Source: Uloborus plumipes (Eukaryota; Arthropoda; Arachnida; Araneae; Uloboridae). Taken from it: a stretch of 64,000 nucleotides of DNA. This document shows positions 45,901 to 57,900 of this stretch, one piece after another. The stretch spans positions 1 through 64,000 of the forward strand of contig JAXGGA010001128.1 in the NCBI GenBank assembly GCA_038373865.1. Direction: 5' to 3'. The notes under the pieces were generated by a model. The model saw nothing but the letters and a program-made list of their open reading frames with translations. It was not told the origin of the DNA and ran no database searches. The translations under genes were made by a program, and so were the position numbers. Numbering within the stretch: position 1 is the stretch's first letter; each line of letters begins with the position of its first letter.

Positions 45901-48900
45901 AATTCTTATTTCTTCTAACACATTGGCCATTGCATCACTTTTTTGAATAAATGACGGAGTGAATTTTTTTCACGCAAAAGAAGGAGCAATTTTCATAAGC
46001 CTGAAATTTGACCAAAACATTAAACATTGCCTAAAATGTTTTCACATTGTATTAGCACCATATTTTATCATATTAAAAAGTGCAACTTAACAGCCTCATA
46101 GAGTGTGCTGCATAGATATGCTATACTATCATCGGTTGCAGTGCCAGACCTAAGGGGGAGCTAGTCAGGACCCTTGCTCCAAGTGATAACTTCTAAAAGT
46201 AAAATTCATACTACAGTAGCCCCTCGTTATATCGCTCATTTGGATATATCGCTCTTTTCTTTTGTGTCCACCCCAAAAAAAACTTTTAGTTCAAAACCAT
46301 TTTTGAGGAAATATGTAAGGCGCTCAGAAAAGGTCTCTTTCTCATTTGTTTTGTAACAAAAAAGACACAGTATAGGCCAATTACAAATTTGCAGGGGAAA
46401 ACGATTGGCCGATGATACAGCAGCAGCATGTTTTCCTGATGAATTGAATCGAAAAATTGTTGAGCTAGACTTGGTAGATAAGCAAAATCTATAATGCTGA
46501 TGAAGCTGCTCTCTACTAGAAAATGCTTCCAGATAAAACTCAAGATTTAAAGGCAAATAAATGAATTTTTATGTATGTGTACGTATAATTTACTTGCATG
46601 CTGGATCGGAAACTATTTTTGATGATTTCGGTTTTTCACGCTTTCGGATACATCGCGCTTTTTTCTTGTCCCCCGAAAAGCGCGATAAAACGAGGGGTTA
46701 CTGTATTTCGGTCTTTTTTTTTTCTGTTGTAACTCCATGTAAAAACTTAAATGAAGATGAGCAAGAGTGGCAGCTTTTAGATTTGTCTTGGCTCAGAAAA
46801 ATTGAAGATCCAACTATAGTCGGTTATCAAATTTTTTTGCATTAAAATCAAATTTTTAAAACTAAAAGTCATAATTGAAGGGCTTGGGAGATGGAAGGGG
46901 TTATGTGACAAAACAGAAATTGCGAGTAATTGAAGTTTTATTGTTGCAGCTTTTTTGTTTTGTTGTTAGTGTGCATATGAACTTGGTCTAATGATATCTA
47001 CTTTTTTGATGTACCAAGTTTTATTTGCTTACCTGTATGCATTGCTTAGCATTGTCCAGAGTGTTCATTTTTCAAAATGTAACATAGCCCCTTCATCCTC
47101 CAAACCCTTCAATTGATTTTCAAAAAACGATCAATTTAATATGTTCTGAGTTGTTTCTTTGATATGTAAAGTTTCAATTAAACTTGTTGATTTTTATATC
47201 AAATGCAATGACCTTTTCTAGCGCAATATGAAAGCTGTTATCTTCATTTTAATTTTCTTGTAAACATTTTGAATAATCTATAGTTCAAATTAAAAAAAAA
47301 AAAAAATTAACAGCAGTAATGCTAAGTGTAAGAAGTAATGAGCATTATTTAATAAATTCATAATTGTATTTCAGATGCATCAAATGATGGGAATATTGAT
47401 ACAGAATGTGCAACAACCCTCAAAAGTGCTGTTATTACTGTAAGTAGTTAAATCAAAACATTAATATGATAATTTGAATTTAATCGAATATTTCTTTCAG
47501 TTATCAGTTAAATTTCCATTTCTAAAATCATTTCCGTTAAAACAGAAAAAGATTTCTATAATAATAAATTTTCCTTAATCTAGAAAAGAAATAAGTGATA
47601 AAATCGGAACCTCCCAATTCTGTTTGATTTAGTCATTTTAGGTGTGATTCATTTGGTTCTGTCCCGTAGCGTAACTGGGGGGGGGGGGGGACACCCTCCC
47701 CCTGAAACGTTAATCCAAAAAATGCATAAATAAGATGAAAAAAAAAAAAAAAAAAAACCCTAGAATGTGAAAAAGTACAATTCTCCTGTGAATATCATAG
47801 TGTTACAGACTTCATTGCCACTACCTACCTTTCCCAAAACCATTAAGGATCGTCTTTTTTAGAAAATAAATGTCAAAAAGTTCCGGGGGTAGGCCTCCTC
47901 CCCCATTATCATCGAAATTCGTCTAAAATTGCGTTTTTGGAACTTGAATTTCGAAGAATCGCTTGGAAGAATCGCTTATATATTATCATTTTCTTTCACA
48001 TTATTGAAAACTCCCTGCAATCGTGTTTTGCAGACTGATGAAGAGATCGTACATCCTCTCCTCTAACATCACCAAGATAGTCTAGAATGGAGTTTTTAGA
48101 AATTTGTTTTTTTATTTATATTTTGTTTTTTTTATTTAAAAAAACAATGTATGAAAATTTGCGAGGGCAAACCCCCGGACCCCCCTTCCATTTTTCTACA
48201 GTAATATTTCTTAAGACTACAGCACAATTCTAGTGTCACAGGTTATTACTCTTTAAAAAGCTGTCCGTTTTTTCGAATTTCGGAAAGTCCACATTTTCAA
48301 GTGCGTACTATATAAAAATATATATATACATACATACATACATACAAAGTGTGGAGAAAAAGGATCCTCCCCCCCGCCGTTTTTTTAATCTAGTGACTTT
48401 GAATATACAGAGTGTCCACTCCTATCGTGGACCAATAGCTAATTTCTAAACCCTTAGAGATAAGCATATAGTTCATTTAGGAAAAAGTCTCCAAATTCCG
48501 AAAGGAGTTTTGGGTCTATTCAATGTTTTTCAAAAAATCAAATTTTGAAAAAGTTACGAAATTTAAATATTTATACAGCCCCCAAGTCCTATCAATCATA
48601 TTTAGTAAAACATTCTTGACACTGTAACGTTTAAAACTAAAAAAAATCACTGTTCTACCACAAAAATTGACCGAGTTATGACGTTTTGAAAAATCAAGAT
48701 TTTGAAGGATTTCGCATACGGTCCCTTAAGCGATCTCTCGATGACGTCATGAAATAATGCAAAATCTTGATTTTTCAAAAGGTCATAACTCGGTCAATTT
48801 TTGTGGTAGAGGAGTGATTTTTTTTTAGTTTTAAACGTTACAGTGTCAAGAATGTTTTACTAAACATGATTGATAGGACTTGGGGGCTGTATAAAAATTT

Positions 48901-51900
48901 AAATTTCGTAACTCTTTCAAAATTTGATTTTTTGAAAAACATTGAATAGACCAAAAATTCCTTTCATAATTTGGAGATTTTTTCCTAAATAAACTATATG
49001 CATATCTCTTACGGTTTAGAAATTAGCTATTGGTCCACGATTGGAGTGGACACCCTGTATAACCCCCCTATATAATTCCCCCTGAAACCAAAGACCAGTT
49101 ACGCCACTTTTTCTGTCACCCCACCAAAAGAATAGGATTAGAAGTTATATCTTTTTTATACCTAAAGGTTGTACCTAACTTTATTTTTCTTAATTAGTTT
49201 TTGAGGTCGAATGCAAACTGCTGCGTTTTCACTGTGTCAAGTACGCAAACACTAACCATTCCTTTATTTAAATCTTCAGTATTTTTTTTTACTTCCTTAT
49301 GTCACCCATAAAGTGTTGATTCTACCGCTAAAAGAATTTTCCGGATAATCAGAGTTTTCAGTAATTCAAGGTAGCAGGAGCCCCACTTACCATGGATTTT
49401 CAAGAATATACTATATATTAAAAATTTGAAATGATGCAATGCTAACCATCTTGGCTGAAAGTTACACTGAATTATACTCTGTGTAAGAAGTGCTGGCTTG
49501 TCAAAGTAAAATTAATTTCCCACTCTCTGCACTTTCCCCTAATGGTTATGGCACTATGGACTTTTTTCCCACTTTGCTTTTGCAACAATCTTTAAATGCA
49601 AACAATTAAAATTTCTTTGTGCATAAACTATTATTCAATTGAAAAATAAACTTCAATAAATCACAACTTTTTCTTAGAAATTTGTATTGCACTTATTATT
49701 TATGTTTGCTAAGATTTATTAGAAAACAGTTAGAAATAACTGAGATATGAGGATGTAAATAAAAGTGCAAACCTAATTCGATTAACATAAAACAAATGAA
49801 TTGCCTCAACAGCAGTGCATAAAAAAAGGAGTGGAGCTGTTTTCTTTTGTATGGTTTCTATGGAGACGACGCAAAATTTCCCAACTTGATTCACCTATTT
49901 AAATGTAGCAGAGTATAGTGTTTTACGTCAGTAGTGACATTAAATGTATATATATATATCTATATATATTTATATATGTATTTTTTTTTTTGTTAGGAAA
50001 CACCTCCTGAGACAAATGTCAAAATCAGCGATCAAGACACAGTAGTTGTAAATTCCTCAACTTCGAAAAATAAACAGCCAAAGTCAACAACTCTGCCGTC
50101 CTATAAGAGAAAACTCAACATTGCTGCAGATATTGAGGCGGAAATTGCAAAAGCACGAAAATCAGCTCTTGAAGAAGAAAACAAATTATTTCTTGAATTC
50201 AAAAGAATAGAGCACTTGGCTCTCATGGTTTCGTTGAAAAAGGACGATGAATATAAAAAACTGCAACATGAAATGATGGTGCAGGAACACAAAGCAAAAA
50301 TTCAGTTGTTATCTGCCAAAGCAGAACATTATAAATTGTTGAATGCTCAACTGAAACAAAGTATGAAAACATGTAAATAAAAATTTGTTTCAAACTCCAT
50401 GTTGTGATTTCCTTGTGTTTATGCCATTTTCATAAAAATTGTAACAAAATACTTTTCAAACCGGTGCAAGCACAGTGCATTTTCATCGGAAAACAACAAA
50501 ACCACGCCCACTTATATACAATACATTGATTTCTTAAAGTCGGGGGGGGGGGGGGGTATTGAGCACCCCCCCTCCTCTGACCGCCCTAAATGACGGGACT
50601 GGATTAGACAGAATCCTGCAGAATGATACATTTTTTTTTCTTGTCAAAGAGTATTTTTAACTATTGTACGGACAAAACTAACTTGGAAGCATTCTAAAGG
50701 CTACAAAGTGCCTAATCACACTATATGTATGCTGCCGGGTTAAGTTTGCCCCAACTATTGAAGGGGATAACTGAATAAGTTTTAGATTTATTTTTTTATT
50801 TTTAATTTCCAATGGCAGGCTACAAAAGGAGAAACACAAAATAGAAACACAAACACATAGCAAAATGAAAAAACAAAGAAAGACAAAGTGCTTGTCTTTA
50901 GCCCATCAGGGCCCTGGCCTCCCAGTATCGTCCGTGGAGGGTTGTGGAGTTGAGTGCAGGGCAATCAGGGAGATGAGCAGAGACCATCTCCCTCTCTGTA
51001 CGGCAGAGCCTGCAAGTTGGATAAGTTTTAGAGTGTAAAGCAACATTTTTTAATGAGCCTCCCCCCCCCTCTCCCGAGAACCTTTGGTTTTAAGCCCTAT
51101 TGCCAATATTATTACGTTAATTTATACATATATAAAGACTTATATAACTAACCTCCTCCCCAGCAGGTAAATGCTGGCTGACCTTTTCTAATGGTATGGT
51201 GATTGATATAGGTCTTATCAACTTTGAAGAAGGTTTAGAGGAGACAAATATAAAAGCATTTGTGTATTGAAGCAGATCATGTAAAAAAGGGGGGGGGGGG
51301 CAAAACTGTATAGGAGGGCAAGTGGAATAAGGATGCAATGCAAAGAAAATTACAACCTAAAGAAGATGCAATGCAGGGAATTGTCCACCTCTGGTTTTAT
51401 GCAACCTGTATTGTTGTAATTCAAGTTCTCTTTAACCTTCATATGGTGTATCTGACACTTGTTATATTGCAAATACTTTGTTCACGCCCTTTTAAGTCCC
51501 TTCAAAGTTTGACCACATATTTTCCAAGCATCCTTGTGCAAAAAAAATAAGAACAGGGTTCGTACTTCCTTAAAAAACCCTTAATTTTATCGCTCAAAAT
51601 TAAGGTCCCTAAAAACCCTTAAAAAGGCCTTAATTTTGGAAAATTTTCCTTAATCAAAATAACTTTCATGTTCATTTATAGAGGTTATTATCACATTGAT
51701 CCCAAAGCTGCACCGATGTGCGCCTCCGAATGCCAACTGCTCCAAAGTGCTCCAAAACGCATTTTTTTGCTTATTTTGCTCCCAAGCTGCGTCAAAACGC
51801 TTTCGTTGCTAAAATCATCTTTTTTTTATTTATTTATTACCGAAATCGTTGGTTTAAATGTCTATAATTTTATTTCTGTTTTAGTCTCAATGTTTTAAAT

Positions 51901-54900
51901 CTTAAAATGTCGGAAAATAGCGTCAGGGTGTGTGCGTGCATTCTTTTTGCATCCTTTACGGGAATTGAAACTTCAGCTTTTAAATAATTTCTCAGTGGTC
52001 TGTAAAGCTTAAACTCATACTCTTTCGTATTATTTTTCATCCAAATTATTATTATTATTTTTTTTTAAACTTTCGTCTGTGAAAACTTCTGCAAAATTTG
52101 CAAACACTAGCCATTTGTTTCAATTCCTTTCAGCTAAAAGATAATTTTGATGAAGTTGTCATTGTTAACATTTATTTAATGAAACTCTTGTGTAGTTTTA
52201 GTGGCTTTTTTTAAAGACTATTTTTTTTAATTTGCATAAGCTTAGAAAAAGGGTGATCGAAACAAAACTTTCAGCTCTTATGCAATTAGCAGCATATTTT
52301 ATTTCTAAATAGGTTATTTTTTGACCTGAGCATTTTTGACGCTAAAACGTTTGTAAAGCAAAAAAAAATCTGTTTTTAGAATTAAATTTAGAAACAATGT
52401 GACATGTTCATGAGTTTTGAATAATTTGCTTAAGTATAATTGCATGTACACTTAAGTAAAAATTTGAGAAATAGGTAGTCATTTGAATAGCTCATTATCA
52501 TTCATTGTCATTTGAATCAGTCTATTGCAAATCTCTCTGCATTTTAAAAACATTACATACTCGTAAATCGAGTACTTTGAAATTGTGTTCCTAAAGCTAT
52601 AAAAAATATTTTCCTATGAGTCCTTAAAATTTTTTGAGAGTCCTTAAAAAGTCCTTAATTTTCATTTTTAAATATCAGTATGAACCCTGAAGAAATAACG
52701 TTTAAGAGCACAAATAAGATTATAATTTTTAAAAGGGGCAAACATGTTTTGGAGGCAACAGCCTCCTTCAGTGCCCAAGAAGCAAATGGAATGAAACAGG
52801 AAAGAAGATGGACCAATCAGATCTAAGCATGTGCTGAGGTAGTGTTTGACGTTTCCAACTATAAGTTTGAGCCAATTGATGAAAATTTGAGAAATCTGCA
52901 GAACAACAAAAGATTCATTACAGAGATTATTTAAATTTTTGTGAAGATAGAAGGCTTCTAGAAAATCTAATTTACCTGCAGTTGTAGATCTGCAAATGAT
53001 TTTGGCTTCCGAAAAAACAAAATTATGCTACCCTTGTCCCAACAATGTTTGGCAATCAAAGATTTATCGAGCTCCTGTCAAATCTTCTATTGTCAAGCAT
53101 TGTCGGGACTCTGCATAATTTTATTTTTCGGAAGCCAAAATCATTTGCAGACCAAGTACTGTAGGTGAATTGGATATTCTAGAAGCCTTTCATATTCAAA
53201 AAATTTAAATAATCTCTGTAATGAATCTTTTACTGTTTTGCATATCTCTCAAATTTTAATCTATTAGCTCAAATTTACAGATTCGGATACGTCAAATAAT
53301 ACCTCAGCATATGCTTAGATCTGATTAGTTCACCATCTTTCCTTTTTCGTATTTAAACTCTCCCATGACCTTGTTTTATTCCATTTGCTTGCTGGACGCT
53401 GAAGAAGGAGGCTGTTGCCTCCGAAACATGTTTCCCCTTTTAAAAAACTTTTAATCTTTTAATCTTATTTGTGCTCTGAAACGTTATTTCTCATTTTATC
53501 TATTTCATACACAAAGCTCTCGATTTTTAATCATCCTTGTGTATGTAGGTACAAGGTGAGGTTTATTGAGTCGATATAATCATGAATTTGTGGATAACTT
53601 TTGAGCTGTAAGCAAGATTTAGGTTGAATTTGGTAATTGGATTTAGGGAAATTGGGATTCTTCTTTTTTGATCATGTGTATTGTTCAGATTTCGATGAAA
53701 ACTTCGCCCTTGAATGCTCTGCTGTAAATCAGTCCCTATTAATTAATGCTAAAAGTTAGTTTTGACTTATATCTTGTTTAATTCCTCTATAGGTGTGAAA
53801 ATTTTGTTTCAATTTTTTCATGTATTTTGGATACTTAATGGTTTTTTATTAACTTTTAAGGTATGCCACAAGCAAATGCCACTCACTGCACGATTTTGAA
53901 AATTTGCGATTCTGTGGATATCGAGGAGAGGCCTTGGCCAGCTTGAAAGACATGTCTTCAATTCTGATGATAGAATCTCGGACTGCTAATGATGCAAGTA
54001 CGTACTGCAAAATATTCACTCAAGGAAAAGCATCAAGACCGAAGAAATCTATCAATGATCGTCCAAGCAAAGGGACCACAGTTTCGGTTTTTGACTTTAT
54101 GTATAACATGCCTGTCAGGAAAAAGTCTATTTCTGAAACTTTGGACATCAACGAATGTCGAAGAGCTCTGCAGTGTATTGCACTCATGTACCCACAGCTG
54201 TCTTTTTCCTTGGAGAGTGAAGCTACCAGAGAAACATGCTTCCAGTTCAAAAAATCTCAGTCCTTGCCACTTGCATTCGCTCAGTTATTTGGAAAGGTTA
54301 GAGTTGGCTGCCTCAAAAGTTTCCACCACCAAGTTGATGATTACGAAATAAATGGATATGTTAGCACGGATTACCATACGTCTAAAGACTTGCAATTTCT
54401 GTATGTGAATAAAAGATGTGTGCTAAAGACAAGACTTCAGAAATTGATAAATTCCATTTTGGGACAGGTTTTGAATTGCAAACAGAGATTGAAAGTTGAT
54501 CCTTTAAAATCAACTCCCGAAAGCCCTGTTAAATCTCAGATTCAGTTTTTTATCTATGTAATTAACATAATATGTCCATACAGTAAGTGTGATATCATTT
54601 TTGAGCCCCGTAGAACCATAATTGAATTTTCAGAATGGGATAAAGTTTTGAAAGTAACTGAAGATGCAATTTTGAATTTTTTGAAGTCGGAAAAACTGAT
54701 ATCCAGTGCTGAAGAATGTACATCTATGGTATTGGATGGAAACAATGCTTTGCCACAAAAGAACTTTGATTCGACTGCATGTGCAAATGGTTTATTTTCC
54801 AATGCTGTTAAAAGATTGAACCCCCAAATCGCGGAACCATCAACATTCAATGTCAAAGAAACTCTGAGTAAAAATACCGAAACAAACAAGTTTGTTAGTT

Positions 54901-57900
54901 TTAATCCAATTTCAGACGTCAGTGATCATTTGAGGCAAGACTTAACTGTGGCAAAGCTTCAAGATAAAAAGAGCTCAAGAGATGTTACCATTAGCACAAG
55001 TCTGAATAAAACAAATCAGAATTTAATTTGCTTAAAGAACACAAAATCCAATGCTTCCATACTTGATACCTTAAAGTTCCAGAATGGGAAGAGAAAATCT
55101 TCACTCAGTAGAAATACAGAGAATTCCGACACTGTATCATTTGCGAGTCAAGTTCCTGATATTCCTAATAGATCTGTGTTTCCAGTAGACAGTCCTGTTA
55201 TGTTGCGTATTCCTGTACCAAGTACACTGTCTGATTTGGAGAAAAGCCAATCAGATGGTTTGCTTAGGTTGAGGGAGAAATATAATTTCACTGCTAAAAC
55301 TAAAACTAAACGTTTGAGTGTTAGAACGAGTACCTCACATAAAAATTATTCAAGACTCAATAAAACTAGTAAAGCTGACGGGAAATTTAAATTTCCTGAT
55401 TCTGTGAAAGTAAAAAATAGATCAGTTCAATGTCCATCCCTTTCACGAGATACTCACTCAAGATTAACCTCGGAAAATCCTGCGTTGCTCGTCTCTGTTA
55501 CGAAAAACAAATCCATACAGTGCCCATCTGTGCAAGGTGATGAAACTCCAGTGTGTGATACAGGTCCTTTTCTGAAACAAGTTTCTTTTTCAAGAATGGA
55601 CGGAAGTGCTGATACAAAATACAATGAAATGTGTAGTGTACTTTATGATAATCTTTTTGATAAAAGTGGAAAAAATGTAGTGTCTAGATTTGAGTTTAGA
55701 GATAAGCCAAATACTTTTCAGTTACAAAAATCAAATTTCTTCAATAGATTCAACAGAAAATATGTAGCGAAAACTTCACATCAGAAAGATGATAGGGGAG
55801 AAGGTTCTGATACTTCTGAGATAAAAAGATTAAAATCTTCTTCGTCCAGTGACAGCTTTTCTCCTGAATATCATTGTATACAGGAAGAAATTGACTTTAG
55901 AGGCAGTGGGGAAGAGGTTTCAAATCTGATTCATAATTCAAAAACTGAAAATTGTTTCAGTTGCATTGTGGAATCTGATAAAGATGTTTTAAGTTCACTC
56001 ACTAGTACTGGCAGTTCTGCTTCTCATCGTGAAAATTGTGCATCAGATAATACTGGTTTAACAGGCAGTAACATTTTTCTTCAACCATTTGTAAATACTT
56101 TCCACGACTTTGTAGATAAAAAGGCGTCTTCATCTAATTTTGTAGAAGACATCAAGGATGGGTTAAAAACCAACAAAATTGAAGGATCTGAAGAGGAAAA
56201 TTTAGAAGATATACCACCGACTAGTACCGGAGAATTCTCAGTTTCTAATTCTGCTTGTGTTTCTGAATTTGTAAAAATTGCTGCAGAAATGCCATTCTCT
56301 AGTTTCAGTTCTAGTATTAATGATTCTAGTACAGAATCAAAGACACCAGTGCATGGTACAAAGCAGATTGCACTCTCTGTTGCCAGTGGCAACCCCGAAG
56401 AAAATATCAATTCCAATTTTGCGCCATGTGGAAACAGCGGATTTTTCACAAACTCATCATCCTCAAATGAAAACGGGTCATCTGCTTGTAAAACTAGGGA
56501 GGAGATATATTTCTGCAGAGATCAAGATTCTGTTGTTGCTTTATCACCTGAGAATGATACTGAATCTTCAAATATGGATATAGATAATGTTCTTGAAAAT
56601 ACTGTCAATCCACTTGTTACTGAAGATATTGAGGAGCATAACTCTGCACTTCCAGTTGAAGATATTTCAGATGAAAAAGCAGAAACTGACTTGACTGCTC
56701 ACCAGTCATCTAGTCCTCCTGCAGGTAATGATGAAGTGAAAAAGATTCCTAGCCGATGGATTTTGCAGAAAGATCCTATCAATGGGAGAGTAGTTTATAT
56801 AGATTCAGTGACTGGAAACTCAAGCTATGAAACTCCTGAATGTGTACCTGAAGGTCGAGAAATAAATAGTGAATTGGAAAAAGGTAATTAATTCTGTCAT
56901 CTGCTTTATTTGATTAACTGTTTGCAAGGGGAACTGACTTTTTCCATCTACTTATATTTCGGCACCTTATATATTCTAATATTACCCACTTTTTTTAAAA
57001 AATCTATATGCAGTTGCTTCTGTTGTCTTGCCAGTAACAGTAGTCATTCTTATTTTTCTCTTTTTTTCTGACTTTTTTTTTTCTTGTGACTTTTAAAAAC
57101 TATTTTTCAGCTATTACCAGGGTTTTTCAAATTAAAAAAAATACATATATGTTATTGATATTATGACAATTGTTTTTTCATTTGTTGCAGAAATGTTTGA
57201 AATCCATTTTGAAAAATGAGTATAAAATAGGATTGGAAAAAAATGTAATCTCTAGATTTTAAAAATAATTTAAAATCTGAGACATTTTGTTTTTTTTTCC
57301 TTGCTGCGGTTACTGGAGAAAGTGGTTTAATCTTGGCAAGCAACTACTGAAAAACTCAGTTACAGCATCCAAAGACTTGTTTTGCAATTGTTTAAACTTG
57401 ACAGTCTGAAATAACCAACCAAGATGCAGGCAAACAACTTCTCATAGAAACTGAGTGTATCATCTCCCTGGTAGCTAAGATATGTTAACATATCTCGAGA
57501 GATCTGTAAATGTTGTACAGCTCCACCTTCAAAAAGTGAAGATAAAATCCAAGGTATAGTTTATACTTGCAGCTTGTTTGTGGTTTTCCCAGACCAATGA
57601 GCTTAAAAGATGGATGAAACTACAATTTCTAAATGCTGCAACTTAGCTGTTTGGTATTTGCTTGGAGCTCTGCCTTAGCTTCAACTATCGAGCAGTAGTT
57701 TGCAGCCTAAGTTTCAAGGTACAAAGGAGAGCAATTATGGTGAATTTTTAGCTTCTAGGAAATTGAAGCTACAAATTTTTATCTTTTAAGAAAAAAAATT
57801 CTTTAACGAATAGTGTAATGGAGTCATTAAAAAAAAAATGTCCGATTTCTTAAACATAAAAATAATAACTGTTTTGAACTTTATTGTAGCTTCTTATCAT

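Larger units (their letters stand above)
42991..53860 (+). other. MLH3 intron 1, 10.9 kb, hosting a nested gene and MITEs
   Basis: Bounded by GTAAGT at 42991 and TTTTAAG at 53860. It contains the Myb/SANT gene (44613-50380), a Tigger-type MITE (46214-46703), a mariner-type hairpin MITE (48408-49057), a diverged 425-bp repeat pair, a hAT MITE (51554-52689) and an 800-bp palindrome (52692-53490). Confidence 0.85.

Noticed and set aside
46236..46556. A 106-codon minus-strand ORF at the Tigger remnant
   Set aside because: The + strand of the same segment carries the transposase scrap (NADEAALY, KMLPDKT), so the minus ORF is a shadow.
51546..52697. 8-bp target duplication for the hAT-like MITE
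   Set aside because: Flanks AATAAGAA and AAGAAATA share only a shifted AAGAA, so a duplication is not supported.
54020..56583. Several ORFs overlapping MLH3 exon 2 on both strands
   Set aside because: All are shadows of the long MLH3 frame and have no features of their own.
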